Shown: positions 1-10,100, numbered from the stretch's first letter. The stretch: DNA of 19,979 nucleotides from Phytophthora quininea (GCA_011947345.1 JAAVTG010000947.1:1-19979), one strand, 5' to 3'. Translations and numbers: made by a program. Notes: generated by a model not told the origin, from the letters alone.

Positions 1-196
1 AGACTTTCCCTCGGTTGCTGTCCTTGCAAGAGTGTATCTCTGCAAACCGATGTCTACTGCACCACAAGAGCCATTCTTCAGTCTAAGCAGATACATTGTC
101 AACGATTTTCACACATGCCTTGACGACAAACGTGCAGAAATGCTTTGGCTTATGAAATCAAACGGGCACGAGACTACTGCAAAGTTAGCTAGGTTC

Positions 197-222
197 TGTA
201 TCAATAGTATTGTATTGATACA
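197..222. repeat. palindrome with 10-bp perfect arms
   Basis: TGTATCAATA (197-206) and its exact reverse complement TATTGATACA (213-222) are separated by 6 bases. The same 10-mer recurs in direct orientation at 276-285. The arms begin with TG and end with CA, as LTR ends do, so this could be abutting terminal inverted repeats of a retroelement or a MITE. That origin is inferred; the palindrome itself is read directly. Confidence 0.5.
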
Positions 223-434
223 TGCGATTGAATTTTCAAACATCAAACTCACTCTCGTGATGCGATTGTGGCCTTTGTATCAATATCAGAGATACAGCTT
301 GTATCTCCGCTGATGCGAAGCCCTGGCCAAGCGACCGCTATTCTCTCAGCTAAAAGCAATTCTGTCAGCTAAAGCAAAACAATCAGCGTCATTGCCATGT
401 TTTTAGAAATTTGCAGCCTAACGTGAATTTATTG

Positions 435-442
435 TATAAATA
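435..442 (+). promoter_or_regulatory. TATA-like box
   Basis: TATAAATA is followed by a GC-richer stretch (GGGACGCCCC). Oomycete host genes usually use an initiator rather than TATA, whereas retroelement LTRs often carry TATA, so this fits a transposon promoter. No transcript evidence is available. Confidence 0.3.
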
Positions 443-803
443 GGGACGCCCCTCCGCCGATCCCGAGTACTAGTGGATTTTAGATTTTAGACTCCTCGTT
501 CAGGTACCCCCCGCGATTAACTTAGCTGGACGTCTTGCATTTGTATGTGGGGAGCGCAGAGGGTCACCAAGCAACTCTACATTTAGACAAAAGAGTGATG
601 GTCTGGAGATAAGAGTGCTGGTCCTTTTCTGATGAAATTGTTGCTTTCCCGTGATTGGCCCGCGAGGCTAGAATATTACGTTTGGAGGTACCGCCAACCG
701 ACTCTGGCCCACCAACGGAACGAGTTTGCAGTTTCCAGCACAGAGAGACCCCATGGCAGTCAGCCCCTGTCTTCCGGTACTTTGACTCGGGTGACCTGGG
801 GAA

Positions 804-2301
804 ATGTTCCAACAGTTCTGCCGAGAAGTCGAGACGCTGCTGCAAGAGCTTATTCGACGCGGCGACGAAGTGATTAGTTTGATCCCAACGGACACCAGAC
901 GGACACCGACGTTCATGATGGTGTCGTACGCCATGCCTGTGCAGTGGATGACAAGATTCCCCACCCTACACAATCCCCAGAGTTGCCGTCAGTTCCGGTC
1001 CTAGGAAAGAGGTCGAGGGACTTGGATCAAGTGCAGCACTATCTGGAAGGACGACCAGAGCAAGTGTGTGTGTGTGGGGGGTCATGCTGTCAAGTGACGA
1101 AGACTGGAGAGTGGCAGGGACGCGTTGGAACAAGAGTCGGGATCATCGAGCTCTGAGGAAGAGCTGGAGCCGACCCCGCAAGCGCCGAATGAGTCACCGA
1201 AGAACGATCTACTTGCTGCTATTGGCCTCAAATTGGAGTGTGTGGGGCCCAGAGAACCTTACAAGCGCATTATCGAGCCAGACACTTTGCCGCTTTTCTT
1301 CTCTGGGAAGCACAAAAGTTGGCGGCAGCTTAGCAAAACGTTTGAGCTGGAAATGCTCCAGCAGTCTGGGAACGCCGATTTTGGGCGCCGTGGTTTGGCG
1401 TGCATCTGTATGCCAGGAAATGTTTTCAGCAAAACACCCCTGCTTTTGATTCCTTGGTGCTCAAAATCCACCAGGAGCTCGGCCCGAGATTGAGAGAGCT
1501 CGCAACGGACAAATCCTGAAGTGGCGAAGCAGGCGGTGGCCGTAGAGCTGGAAGAGGATGACATATTCTTTCTGATAATGGATTGGGGGACAAAAGACTG
1601 GCGCAAGATAAACTTTCAGCTTGCCGAAGCAGAGTATAATGTGTCTGTGTATGTATTACAATATGCCTCCGTGACGGCTGGCGAGAGTAGCTGGTCAGCT
1701 TGGTCTGACGGAAGTGCCGATGCTGCCACAAACGCGCATCCGCTTATTTAGGCGAAGTCATTGTTGCTGTGGATTGAGAAGGGCGCCAGTATTGGGTTAC
1801 ACACCGTTTATCGCACCTGTGTTCCACGCAGCAAGACCATCCGCACCGACATCGAAATGGTAGCTTCGAATATCTAGCGGTGTGCTGCACACTTCCTAGA
1901 GTGGATCTATGTGGCACAGCGCGAATATACCGACGCGCGCCGAGACGCCATCTCGGTACTCGAAAACCCGCAAGAATGGTTGACGAAACGAATTGTGTTC
2001 CCGAACTGGATGGCATCAATGAACATAGTACGCCCGTCGACACTGTGCTGGCCAAGCTGCAACGTGTAGCAGGGGTTACCTCAACGTTTCCTATCCATAT
2101 TGCCGATCAGCGCCGATGTACGCAACGACACATGCGTTTACCGGTATACTTTTGGATGAGTGTCAGCGGGTATGTTTTGATAAACCGATTGCCACATCCC
2201 ATGCCGCTACTGCAGTTCTTGTCATTGCATACTGTGTTCGTGACAAAGTTAATGCAGGCAGAGCCGTACTCGCCAACACAGGGCCGGACGAACACATATA
2301 G
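804..2301 (+). pseudogene. decayed gene of unknown product
   Basis: From an ATG at 804 (MFQQFCREVETLLQ) a coding-like reading continues in one frame over most of 804-2069. Its in-frame stops are few: TGA at 1491, TAG at 1749, TAG near 1875 and TAG near 2067. A segment at roughly 890-1100 reads better in another frame (for example KRSRDLDQVQHYLEGRPE). After about 2070 the reading moves frame again (MYATTHAFTGILLDECQ) and stops at 2301. An acidic Ser/Glu stretch (near 1128-1170), tryptophan-rich pieces (MDWGTKDWRKINF, FLEWIYVAQREYTD) and ordinary amino-acid composition argue for a once-real protein of about 500 residues. I recognise no domain. It could be a transposon accessory gene or a host gene killed by nearby insertions. 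Confidence 0.4.
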
Positions 2302-2829
2302 CGATCGAAGGTTGGGCTTTCGAAGTGGGGGATAGATGTTGTTGGCCCCGCACAGAAGTTTGCTTCGATGGGAGCACCACCACTCGGTCAGGCTTCTTCG
2401 ATGGCGTAGTCCACGACGGCACCAATCTTTGTTGGACACGGAACCTCCATATCGGGTCTAGAGGTAAATCGTGGCGACAGGCACTAGCCAGCGGTAGTGA
2501 CCACTGAAGAGCAGTTGCGAGGCAGCGGTGACCGATAGCAAGCGGCGGCTGTAGCCGATGCCAAGCAGCTGTGACTGATGACTAGCATCCGGGGGACAAA
2601 GCCAATATGGACCGCATCTTACGATGGTCGGTAGACGGAGACTGGTTAAAAGGTGTTGCGGGAAGACCTCATGACAGAGCAACTCCTCACATGCTGGACT
2701 GGTGACGACAAATCCGATATCCAAGGAAAATTGAAGCTGATTGTAGGGTTGGCTGTCGGCGGCGCGTCGGAGGTGTTTTGTTTGGATATGAACAGGCAGC
2801 GATACTCGAGGTTGCAGGACTGTGAAGGC
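2302..2829. other. no gene seen
   Basis: Only short open frames in several phases occur here. One reading around 2320-2400 contains WGIDVVGP, reminiscent of an integrase core start, but nothing after it matches. The frame at 2653-2865 has no recognisable domain. I regard the stretch as decayed repeat or intergenic sequence. Confidence 0.3.
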
Positions 2830-3146
2830 TGGAACCATTCTCAAAAGTGCCGAGAGCAAACATGATTGCCGCGCTAGAGGCCGAGTTGGCTGACCAAGTG
2901 GAGGAGGGTAGTCGTGCTCCATTTCACGTCGTCGATGACATCCGCCAGTTTATCTCTGGCGGCAATCCGAGGTCTTCCATCAACGTCTCGCTAGAGAGAT
3001 GTGTCGTGTCCGTCACTGAGGGACTGCTGCCCTACCGCCTGGAACTGATCACGCGCTCGCCGAACATGCTGAAAATGCCACCCTCTGCTGGGCAAACTGA
3101 GCTGCAATGGAGAGATTTCGGTTCATCAGATACTTCTAACCGAACG
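2830..3146 (+). pseudogene. unknown coding-like fragment
   Basis: One open frame runs through here to a stop at 3183-3185, with a candidate ATG inside it. The readable protein includes MIAALEAELADQVEEGSR and HVVDDIRQFISGG, which looks like genuine protein composition, but I recognise no family. No start with upstream context is obvious. A TG-starting, possibly LTR, sequence begins near 3147, so the last residues of the frame may be read-through into a repeat. It is most likely a truncated remnant; the function is unknown. Confidence 0.3.
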
Positions 3147-3394
3147 TGTAACGGATCCAGCTCCGTTGTTTACGGTACGTATTGAGTTGAAGTTTACGGG
3201 ACGAGTTTACGGACGGTGTTGCTGTGGCCCAGAGCGCCAAGGACACTTAGCAAGCTAACCAACAATATACTTCTGCTTTTGCCATCGAACCCCCAAGACG
3301 CTTCCATCACATAGTAGCACTTGTCGTACAGTATCAAGTCAACCCACCCAACGACCCCATAGTGAAGTCAAGTTAAAAGCTGCCATCGCGCAAA
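3147..3394 (+). mobile_element. possible 5' LTR and leader of gypsy-type element
   Basis: This stretch lies directly upstream of a gag remnant and has no gene. A TG-starting sequence (TGTAACGGATCC) at 3147 could be the LTR edge. The pyrimidine- and CA-rich stretch at about 3260-3390 resembles a retroelement leader. I could not identify a clear primer-binding site or a second LTR copy in the window, so the boundaries are guesses. Confidence 0.25.
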
Positions 3395-3980
3395 ATGGAC
3401 CAAGCCGGACCACCGCAAAATATTGCCGACCTCATGCAGTTCTTCGCTCAGCAGCAAGCCCAGTTTCAAGAACAACTCGCGGCCCAAAGTGCCCGTTTCG
3501 AAACTCCCGCGGCGAAGCCCCTCGCTGCTCGGAAGGCTGAACCACTACAGTATCGTGGCACGCTGGGTGAAGAGCTGAAGCTTTTTTCACCATTGAGCAA
3601 TACTATGCGGATTAGCACCCCATCATCGTGGAAAACTCGTCAACATTTCTGACGATGATGTCGTGCCATCTGGCACCGACACCTATGAACTGGTACTGCC
3701 AGTTCATCATGGACTGCGATCGCACGGAGACCACGCGCACCTGGGCCATGTTCAATGCTGCGCTGCGCAAGCGCTTCTTGCCGCCGGACCATGAGTACCA
3801 ACTGCGGGAGAAGCTGTGCAAGTTTGCACAAAAGGCTCAATCCATGATTATATCGGGGGATTCCAGGATAAATATATAGGGTAGATGCCGCCACAACTAA
3901 ACCAAACAGATGAGCAGACGCTTGTGCTGGCAGAATTACGTGTGTTACTCTTGCACTCACCAGTAGAAGTTGCAAAGTGA
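3395..3980 (+). pseudogene. Ty3/gypsy-type gag remnant
   Basis: The ATG at 3395 starts a Gln-rich N-terminus (DLMQFFAQQQAQFQEQLAAQ) that leads into a Retrotrans_gag-like region: a YRGT..EELKLF segment, then FTIEQYYAD, CHLAPTPMNWYCQF, TWAMFNAALRKRFLPPDHE and LREKLCKFAQ. This W...F...L..RF.P...L pattern is typical of gypsy gag capsid cores. The reading is broken at least four times: a frameshift near 3585-3590, TAG at 3613-3615, a frameshift near 3850, and a further TAG before MPPQLNQTDEQTLVL. The last readable part ends at TGA 3978-3980. No nucleocapsid zinc knuckle, protease, reverse transcriptase or integrase follows, so only a 5' fragment remains. The family is moderately sure; the element is dead. 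Confidence 0.65.
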
Positions 3981-4518
3981 TAAAACCACATCACTACATT
4001 GTCAAGAACACGGAAGGGCCAGTCTTGGACATGCTCCCGCGGGCTCTCACAGGGAAGGTAAACGTGACTACGGTTGGCGTGATGCCTTCGTCGCAGCAGG
4101 TAGCTTATCGAAAGACTGTACGTGCAGTACTCTTGGCTCTACCGTAAGATGGCAGTAGTTCTGCTCTAGAAGAAACAGTTATTCCCAGCTTAAAAATTAT
4201 ATTATAGCAATTGGGTAGCATTACTGATATGCTCGTGAAGAAGTCGACGGCTTATGTGCGCTCATAAAACTGGGAAACTGTCACAGAAATGTTTTCTACA
4301 CTTTTTTCCGGCGGCTGCGGAGGTCCCAACGAGCGGCGGACACGACGACTATCACTCCGAAAATCTGTAAGTGTCTGCCGGTACTTGTGCTGTTGCTGGT
4401 AAATTCAAAACTGCCATTATGCGCGGTGCTGTCTGCTGTCCTAAACATGCATGGTTGGCTGTGAGGCGTCGAGCTTGCGGATACATCATAAGACGACTGC
4501 AGATCATTACACTATCTC
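3981..4518. other. no clear gene between gag and Helitron fragments
   Basis: Short open frames in all phases, none with a recognisable domain. A reading at about 3990-4137 (including VLDMLPRALTGKVNVTTVG) has protein-like composition but no family I know. The stretch from about 4310 may be degenerate upstream Helitron sequence, since the Rep fragment begins just after it, but I cannot align it. Confidence 0.25.
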
Positions 4519-5187
4519 TTGCAGAACACAAATTTGAGCGCCACTATGATTTCTCCTGCTACCCTTCATTGTTTTTGCTCTGCGAAATGCACGAAGGTCA
4601 TTGATGAAGGTGATAACAAGCGCACCGATTGCAGGAAATATATCAAGAGATGCAATATTGGAGTCTGTGAAGTATTACAATCACCTCACACGCGCCAACA
4701 CGCATGGACTGCAAAGGGATTGAGCACAAGTGAAAGCGCCTACTACGGGTCAAATGTAAACCGGATGCGCGCCAGACACGATCTTTTCGGCTATCTGCAG
4801 AGATTCGGCGAATTACAACGTTTCTTCACGGTGTTCCCAGACTCCAGCGACACATATAGTATCGCGGTAAAAAGTGGGGATATCCCTGAAAATGCTGTTG
4901 CCACAGCTAATGCGGCTTTACCTCCTACCCGGGCCGAACGAAGGAAATCGCCGGTAACCATCCAATGGAGTGTGCCAGGTACTTTGAGCGCGTCATCGCA
5001 GTGGTCATTGAGGATATCGTCGGGTGGGACACAGCCCGAGCTCGACCAAAGCGAGGTGGTGGCATTTTTGGGGTAGTTAGGGCTTTTGGTGAAGCCGCAA
5101 AACTAACAGGCGGTAGACCTTCATGCGCATTTCGCATACGTGGTTGAATGGCTTCCCAGATCACAGCATTTAGTGATGGTGGGGAAA
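4519..5187 (+). pseudogene. Helitron Rep (HUH endonuclease) fragment
   Basis: This matches the Helitron_like_N region of oomycete Helitron RepHel proteins as I know them. The readable path is RMRARHDLFGYLQRFGE, FFTVFPDSSDTYSIAV and LPPTRAERRK in one frame. It moves to a second frame near 4945 (MECARYFERVIAVVIEDIVG, RPKRGGGIFGVVRAFG) and to a third near 5115 for HAHFAYVVEWLPRSQ. HAH at 5122-5130 is the His-hydrophobic-His metal site of HUH nucleases, which nick DNA for rolling-circle transposition. The catalytic tyrosine region and everything downstream are absent, and the reading stops at 5185-5187. At least two frameshifts make it inactive. Sequence upstream of about 4740 is only loosely Rep-like. 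Confidence 0.7.
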
Positions 5188-5262
5188 TAGCGTTAGTTTT
5201 GAATTTGCGTTATTAACAGTAATATGTGTGAGACCTTGCAGCCAGAAAACTAACACTATTTT
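5185..5262. repeat. short inverted repeat at the Rep/transposase junction
   Basis: AAATAGCGTTAGTTTT (5185-5200) is nearly the reverse complement of the arm at 5246-5262, with one mismatch in 16, and about 45 bases lie between them. The left arm begins where the Helitron Rep reading ends, and the right arm ends 9 bases before the ATG of the next element. This suggests a transposon boundary, possibly a terminal inverted repeat. A similar word, GTTAGTTTTCAATT, recurs in direct orientation at 6168-6181. Confidence 0.4.
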
Positions 5263-5270
5263 CGTGCGAA

Positions 5271-6079
5271 ATGGAAGACGGCTTTTCACACGGACGCCCA
5301 GTTCTCATAACAAACTCTACGCTCACTCGCGGTCTCCGATTTACCATGCCTTCTACTCCACTAACCTCACCAACCTGTCCGGCACCGCCAACTCCGCTTC
5401 ACCCTAATTTATCTTCCCCATCGACGCGGCCCTATCTCATTGTGAGTGCTTTACAGAGAGCTCAAGACTTCGCGGAAAAACAGCAACTAGAGCGCAGAGC
5501 CCGGAGCTCCTCCAACAATGATGGCATAGAAGTCGTGCGAGTGGTTGAAGAGATCTCTTCGCATACTTCCGAAGTATCCGACAGCGAAGCAGCGGCGCCG
5601 ACAGTACCGGCAGAAGAAATAGCAACGAAGACTGGAAAACGGAAGCGTCAATTTTAACGGGTCGTTCCAAAAACTGAGAAGCTTAGAATTATTCGGTGGA
5701 TGATTCAGCAGAACAAAGTTAACAGGAAGTTCTTGTATTAACGCAGGATAGACGCGTTTTCGGAGTGCTTTCGTGCTGCTTCTGCCTCAGCCAACTTTAT
5801 GAAGGCATCGCGATGGTGAAGTGACCGTGAGCGCTTGTGAAAGTACGTGAGGAACAACACAATCGAATGTCTGTTCAAAATATTCAGCCTGGTGTCCGCG
5901 AGCACTTTCTTTTGAAAGCCTTGCCTGGACGGGGGCGGAATCGTGACCCGTGGACCCAGTGGCTGGAGAAGGAGCTACTGGATGAGTTCCATCGTTTGCG
6001 TAAAGTTGGATTGAAGCTCTCTCCATCCGTGTTGGTTACTGTCGCTTACTATCTCCTCATCATTACGACCATTTCTTAG
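5271..6079 (+). pseudogene. N-terminal part of a DDE (pogo/Tigger-like?) transposase
   Basis: A single frame runs from ATG 5271 through a Ser/Pro/Thr-rich and acidic leader to a basic GKRKRQF stretch. After TAA 5655-5657 it continues in the same frame as KLRIIRWMIQQNKVNRKFLY, RRIDAFSECFRAA and ANFMKASRW, interrupted by stops replacing single residues (TAA after FLY, TGA after SRW). One base is lost near 5835, after which the frame at 5837-6079 continues (MSVQNIQPGVREHFLLKALP, WLEKELLDEFHRLRKVGLK, SVLVTVAYYLL). The helix-rich basic N-terminus and the VTVAYYLL segment resemble a repetitive oomycete transposase-like family with a DDE domain further on. That catalytic part is missing here. The superfamily name is from memory and is less certain than the pseudogene status. 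Confidence 0.5.
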
Positions 6080-6587
6080 GAACCCCGGTATTTTTGATGG
6101 CGAAGCAGAAACAGAAGACCAAGAACTCTGAGAAGCAGTCTTATAGATTGATGGTGCCTTAATGGCTGTTAGTTTTCAATTACTGTGAGTAACCCTAATT
6201 GGTGTGACCTTGACAAAGCTACTGTGTTGAAGAATAATGTTATTAACACCTAATGCTGTGAACAGTGTACTACGCTGTACTACGTACTATAATACTTGTA
6301 GTGTACCACGTGTCCGCCAGTTGCAGACCGCACCATTACGAATTGTTATATAATGTGTTCCACACTCCGTATTGGATGGAGTGCTGGAGCCCTCGTAGGA
6401 AGGGTTCTTGGGTACCTGGAGAGGAATAGTGAGTGCTATGGCTGGATACCAGCTGTTTTAGAGTACGTAAGCGCTTGTTCAATGGTTCTATCTACACAGT
6501 GTCTTGCTTTGCTTTCCATACTTGAAACACGGGGTTGCTGATCTGGTGTAATGTAAGGAGGTTCCTCAATTATTACTATGAGTCGCT
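6080..6587. other. no gene seen; short repeats
   Basis: Nothing here reads as a gene. A short frame starts at an ATG near 6098 (MAKQKQKTKNSEKQSYR) but stops after 22 codons. A near-tandem TGTACTACGC/TGTACTACGT lies near 6266-6287, with a partly complementary copy after it. The 6353-6541 frame has no domain. If the minus-strand Helitron was once complete, its 3' terminus should lie here, but I could not identify the expected hairpin and CTRR end. Confidence 0.3.
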
Positions 6588-9058
6588 TCATTTCTTGGGC
6601 GGGGCTTCGTTGGGCGTGAATTTGGCAAGATAGTCAGAGGTCATAGGCTGCGTCAGAGTGAGTGAGTTGAGTGTTGTTGTTCGGGACAGCGCGACGTAAA
6701 GTGTTTGCGGGGGCACAACTCCGTAGCGATGAAGTGGCGTGACGACGTAGCCATCCGAGCACGTTTTGCCTTGGAGTTTCTCTGTTGTGTAGGCAAACCC
6801 GGGTACTAACGGGAATTGTTTTATAGTTATGGAAGCTTGGTCTAAGTTTAGGATCTTCTTGAAGTTGATGCTTGAAGAAGTTTTTGAGCGCCAATGACTC
6901 TGGGTTGGAAACCAGCGATGAGGATATCTCTACTTTCATGCAGCCGGACTAAGATGAGGTCTGGCGATTGGTGCAGTCACAGAATTGTGATTTCAGCTGC
7001 CTCCATTGACACCGTGTTGCTGTCATGTATGGGTGGATAGTACCCGGCGATGGTGACCATGGTACCATTAGAAACTGCGGCCATAATTTACAACTGAGGT
7101 GGCTTCTGCGTGATCATAACCGGCATGCCAATAAAGGAGTATAATCTCATTGGAGTTCGCTGAGTAAGATTGTCGTTAGTGTTCAGGATGCGTTGAAATA
7201 TGTGTGCCGATTTTGCAGAACCCTCAGCTGTAAACTCATACAGCTGACGACCACTACCAGAGCTGATCTCGAAAGCCGCCACTTTGCTAACAGCGCAGCG
7301 GAGCATGTTTGTTGTTGATACGACCACGGGTCTGAAAAAGTTGGAGACACTTGATCAATCGAAGAAATTTTAGCGATGCAATTGTTAAGAGATTTTGGAG
7401 AAAGCCGTCCCCAACGTACCTCCGCTAGGATGAACGCGTACAGAGCATCCTTCCTAGATTTCATGCTGTTAGTCAGAAAACCCACGAAGTTGATGGTCGG
7501 TATAATCGAAACCAGCGTGATAGTATGTTTCCGCAGGACGTACAAAACCTGTGAGAGCATCAAAAATTTCAGAAAACCTAGGCATCTCAAAGCGGCAATC
7601 GGATACGTACAAGCTATTCCCCCGACAGGAAGGATCTGGAACCAATCCCTGCATAGAAGCGCGTGCTTCCCATGTGCATCCTCAAATTACCAGACATTGC
7701 TGTGGATGCAAGATTGACGCTACCAAGAAGCCCCTCGTCGGTCATTGAAACTTCGCCGACAATCGTGAGCAGAACCTTTTGATACTCGGCTTTCATTTTC
7801 ATAGTCGGTTGATTCCATTGACCGAAGCCTAAAATGTCTAAGTTACGAGCAGAGTGCATAGTTCTTCCCAGATGTTTCATGCAGCCACCCCGGTGAAAGC
7901 CATGGTCTCCACAGTCCCCTCTCGATCCCATATCTCGGAAGACGATATAATTGTATGGGTATCTCTTGATTTACCGGTGCCAGCTAAGAAAGTTATTAAT
8001 TTTGACTGCAATCCATATGGTTCACGTGTGCCGACTTCACCAAAGGCCTCTTCCACATCTTTCATGTAAGCGTACAAAAGATTACGAGCGACTGTCTCGG
8101 ATGCATCATGTTGACAGAAATTCAATGCTTAAGACACTTGCCTGATAGTTGGGAACTCGGGTAAACTCTCTGGTACGCCTCCATCATATTTGGTAAAAAA
8201 AAAAAAAAGAGACCTGGGACGGAACGGGATGAAAGCATTCATCAATCTAAAAACGTCTAGTCGGAGGATCAGGAAATGCTTGGATAGAATCCGTCGTACC
8301 CGTGGGAGGGACCAATAGTTCGTATAGCAGCTGTTTGGTTAGATACTTGATAGAATTTCTGACATAGATCGCATTTGGGATAGCAAGTTCACACTGACTT
8401 TGAACGTGCGGGTACTGCGAACTCGATTTGGCGATGGTATCAGGTAAGTTAAGAGTGTTAGTAATAATTTCACGAGCCATATCAAGAGCGTTTACCATAA
8501 TACCGTCGAAACTGGATTCGGGTAAGTTGTCGGGGTGCTTGGTGTCACTATCGCCGTCGTCGCTGCCGCAGTCCAAAACCTCACTGCCGAATCGCGCGCG
8601 GAGCGCGTCGTCTGGAGAAGGTACTCAGCTTCAGTTGATATTCTTTCGGAGCTTTCCAAACGCTGACTCTATAGAAATCTGTCCAGTGACGCTCAAACTG
8701 CAGACATGCGGCTACCGCGTCAGCGTTTCCAAATTGAATAAAGCTTGGTAGGTGGTTTCTGAGTTGTTTCCAATCAATAAAAATCGGATTTCCGATGCGG
8801 CAAGACAAACAGTAGCAACGCTGAAAAGTACAATCTTCTTGTGTCATCATCACAGCTAGAAGAGAGATCGGGCAGTTGCCTCCCAGAAATAACAACTGTC
8901 TTTGGTGCGTCCGACAACACGTACACATGCTCGATCGACACATCAAACGTATCACCAACAGCGCTTTTCCCGTATTGGGAGGTGATTTTTGTTTTCTGTG
9001 GCGCTGCGAATTCAGGAAAAGTTGTCATTGGCGTGTGTGGCCAGACGAAATATCCCCG
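6588..9058 (-). pseudogene. Helitron helicase (Pif1-like) remnant
   Basis: Read on the minus strand this is the helicase half of an oomycete Helitron. In order: VGDTFDVSIEHVYVLSDAP with a following LYFSALLL segment (about 9020-8790), a degenerate stretch to 8250, then EAFGEVGTREPYGLQSKL and the Walker A LAGTGKSR (7967-7984). Walker B reads IVGEVSM (about 7743-7760), where the family has IVDEVSM. STTNMLRCAVSKVAAFEIS and LYSFIGMPVMITQKPP follow at 7327-7088. The C-terminus has FAYTTEKLQGKTCSDG and YVALSRT (6678-6698), the last helicase motif, ending at TGA 6588-6590. Several frameshifts separate these blocks, for example between Walker A and Walker B. The ATPase that unwinds DNA during rolling-circle transposition is therefore dead here. 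Confidence 0.75.
8195..8208 (+). repeat. A14 homopolymer
   Basis: Fourteen consecutive A residues lie inside the degraded helicase. This could be the poly(A) trace of a small retroposed insertion in the Helitron or simple slippage. No flanking duplication was recognised. Confidence 0.8.
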
Positions 9059-9495
9059 GGGATAGCTTCTTCCAGGCAGCTCACCGAGCCCGCGTCAGGG
9101 AAGTGTCTTGATGGGCCGACTTGAACCTTGTAGTCTTGGGCACGAAGACTACTTAACCAATACTAAAGTTATACACTACACAACTATCTTTGACCTCTGT
9201 TCTTTGAAAGGCCCAGGACTTGGGTCTTAAAGGGTATCCTTGTTTAACTCCTAGCCCAGATCTAAGGCTAGCACGCACCCCAGTCCCCGAAAAGACAGCA
9301 ACCCACAAAATATCGGCTTTTCAGCCCAGGAAACTATGCAAGTCAGTCTTAAGAAGCAACGCCCCCTGTAATATAGCACACTGTCTACCCGAAACGGGCT
9401 GGGCAGCGCGTAGATATGGAGTAAGGTTACTTGCAGCCGAACGCCTGTTGCGCCCTCCTCTTTGACCTTAGGATAACGACTGCAGCGTTCTTCTT
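9059..9495 (-). pseudogene. degenerate middle part of Helitron RepHel
   Basis: This stretch lies between the Rep-C and helicase pieces on the same strand. Its minus-strand reading retains RPKSWAFQRTEVKD and VVFVPKTTRF with TSLTRARAAWKKLSPGIFRL, interrupted by stops and frame changes. The composition and placement fit the linker region of the same RepHel protein. I cannot align it confidently to a named domain. Confidence 0.4.
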
Positions 9496-10100
9496 CTACG
9501 ACCCAAACACAAGTTGAACGTCGTGGTTGCTTTTAAGCACTCTCAAGACGGCGAGATTGTAAGCGTTTAGGTACTCACATCCAATCGAATGCCGTATCAG
9601 TAACTGACATTTGTCATTAATGTGTGTAGGTGCCGTCGATGGTAAAACTGTTTTAGAAATCGGCAAGCAGTCCCTGAAGGAGTCCTCGATGTTATCTAAA
9701 GTGCAGCAAGTCGAGTCAGGTGTATAACCTCGCAACTGCAATCGCTACCGAATCACACATTAAAGCAAGACTTAGCGTGCGTACACAAGTACACCTACAC
9801 GTCCCGGGTCACAACGCTGCTAGATAGCGCAACTTCATCATTTTCACCAGCGGCGGCACGATACTTTATGTAATCGTCATCGACTGAGTGGTCAGCACCG
9901 CAAATCTGCTCGGTCAGTTTTCCAACAGCAATATTTAGCAAGTCCCTGTTAAAGAACTGTTGGCGACAATTCGAGCATACGGAAGTAACAGGCGGCTTTA
10001 GTCCGGGAAGCGGACGGCGGAAGGCAGCCACACCAACAACCACAGCTTCTAATTGCCCATGGTAGTCTTGCTTGGGACACACATTTGGCTCGCTCATTGC
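9496..10100 (-). pseudogene. Helitron Rep C-terminal portion remnant
   Basis: The minus-strand reading gives FRRPLPGLKPPVTSVCSNC and FFNRDLLNIAVGKL (about 10035-9920), then ICGADHSVDDDYIKYRAAAG. After a damaged stretch near 9800-9630 it gives HSIGCEYLNAYNLAVLRVLK and SNHDVQLVFGS to 9496. The C..C....F pattern and the EYLNAYN..L...K.NHD.Q block are typical of the Helitron segment between the HUH domain and the helicase. The piece is collinear with the helicase remnant downstream on the same strand, so both probably come from one element. The HUH domain that should precede it, beyond about 10,100, is not found there. Confidence 0.6.

Larger units (their letters stand above)
1..803. other. non-coding stretch, possibly LTR-derived
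   Basis: I find no convincing gene here. The open frame at 32-313 has no recognisable domain and sits in AT-rich, repeat-like sequence. The stretch contains a palindrome (197-222), a further copy of its arm at 276-285, and a TATA-like box at 435-442. This combination resembles the U3/R part of an LTR or another transposon promoter, but I found no matching second LTR, so the assignment is weak. Confidence 0.3.

Noticed and set aside
2315..2400. WGIDVVGP reading as an integrase core
   Set aside because: Only about eight residues match; no DDE residues or flanking integrase sequence follow.
6264..6312. CRISPR-like or satellite repeat (TGTACTACG copies)
   Set aside because: Only two near-tandem copies plus one partial inverted copy; too few and too short for an array.
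9130..9152. Perfect hairpin GTAGTCTT/AAGACTAC with 7-base loop, as a Helitron 3' end or tRNA-like element
   Set aside because: It lies inside the minus-strand RepHel reading (VVFVPKTT), no CTRR end follows, and it is too short for a tRNA.
9200..9260. Minus-strand GVKQGYPLRP resembling the GVRQGCPLSP motif of non-LTR reverse transcriptases
   Set aside because: No other reverse transcriptase motif is nearby, and the sequence sits in the middle of the Helitron remnant.
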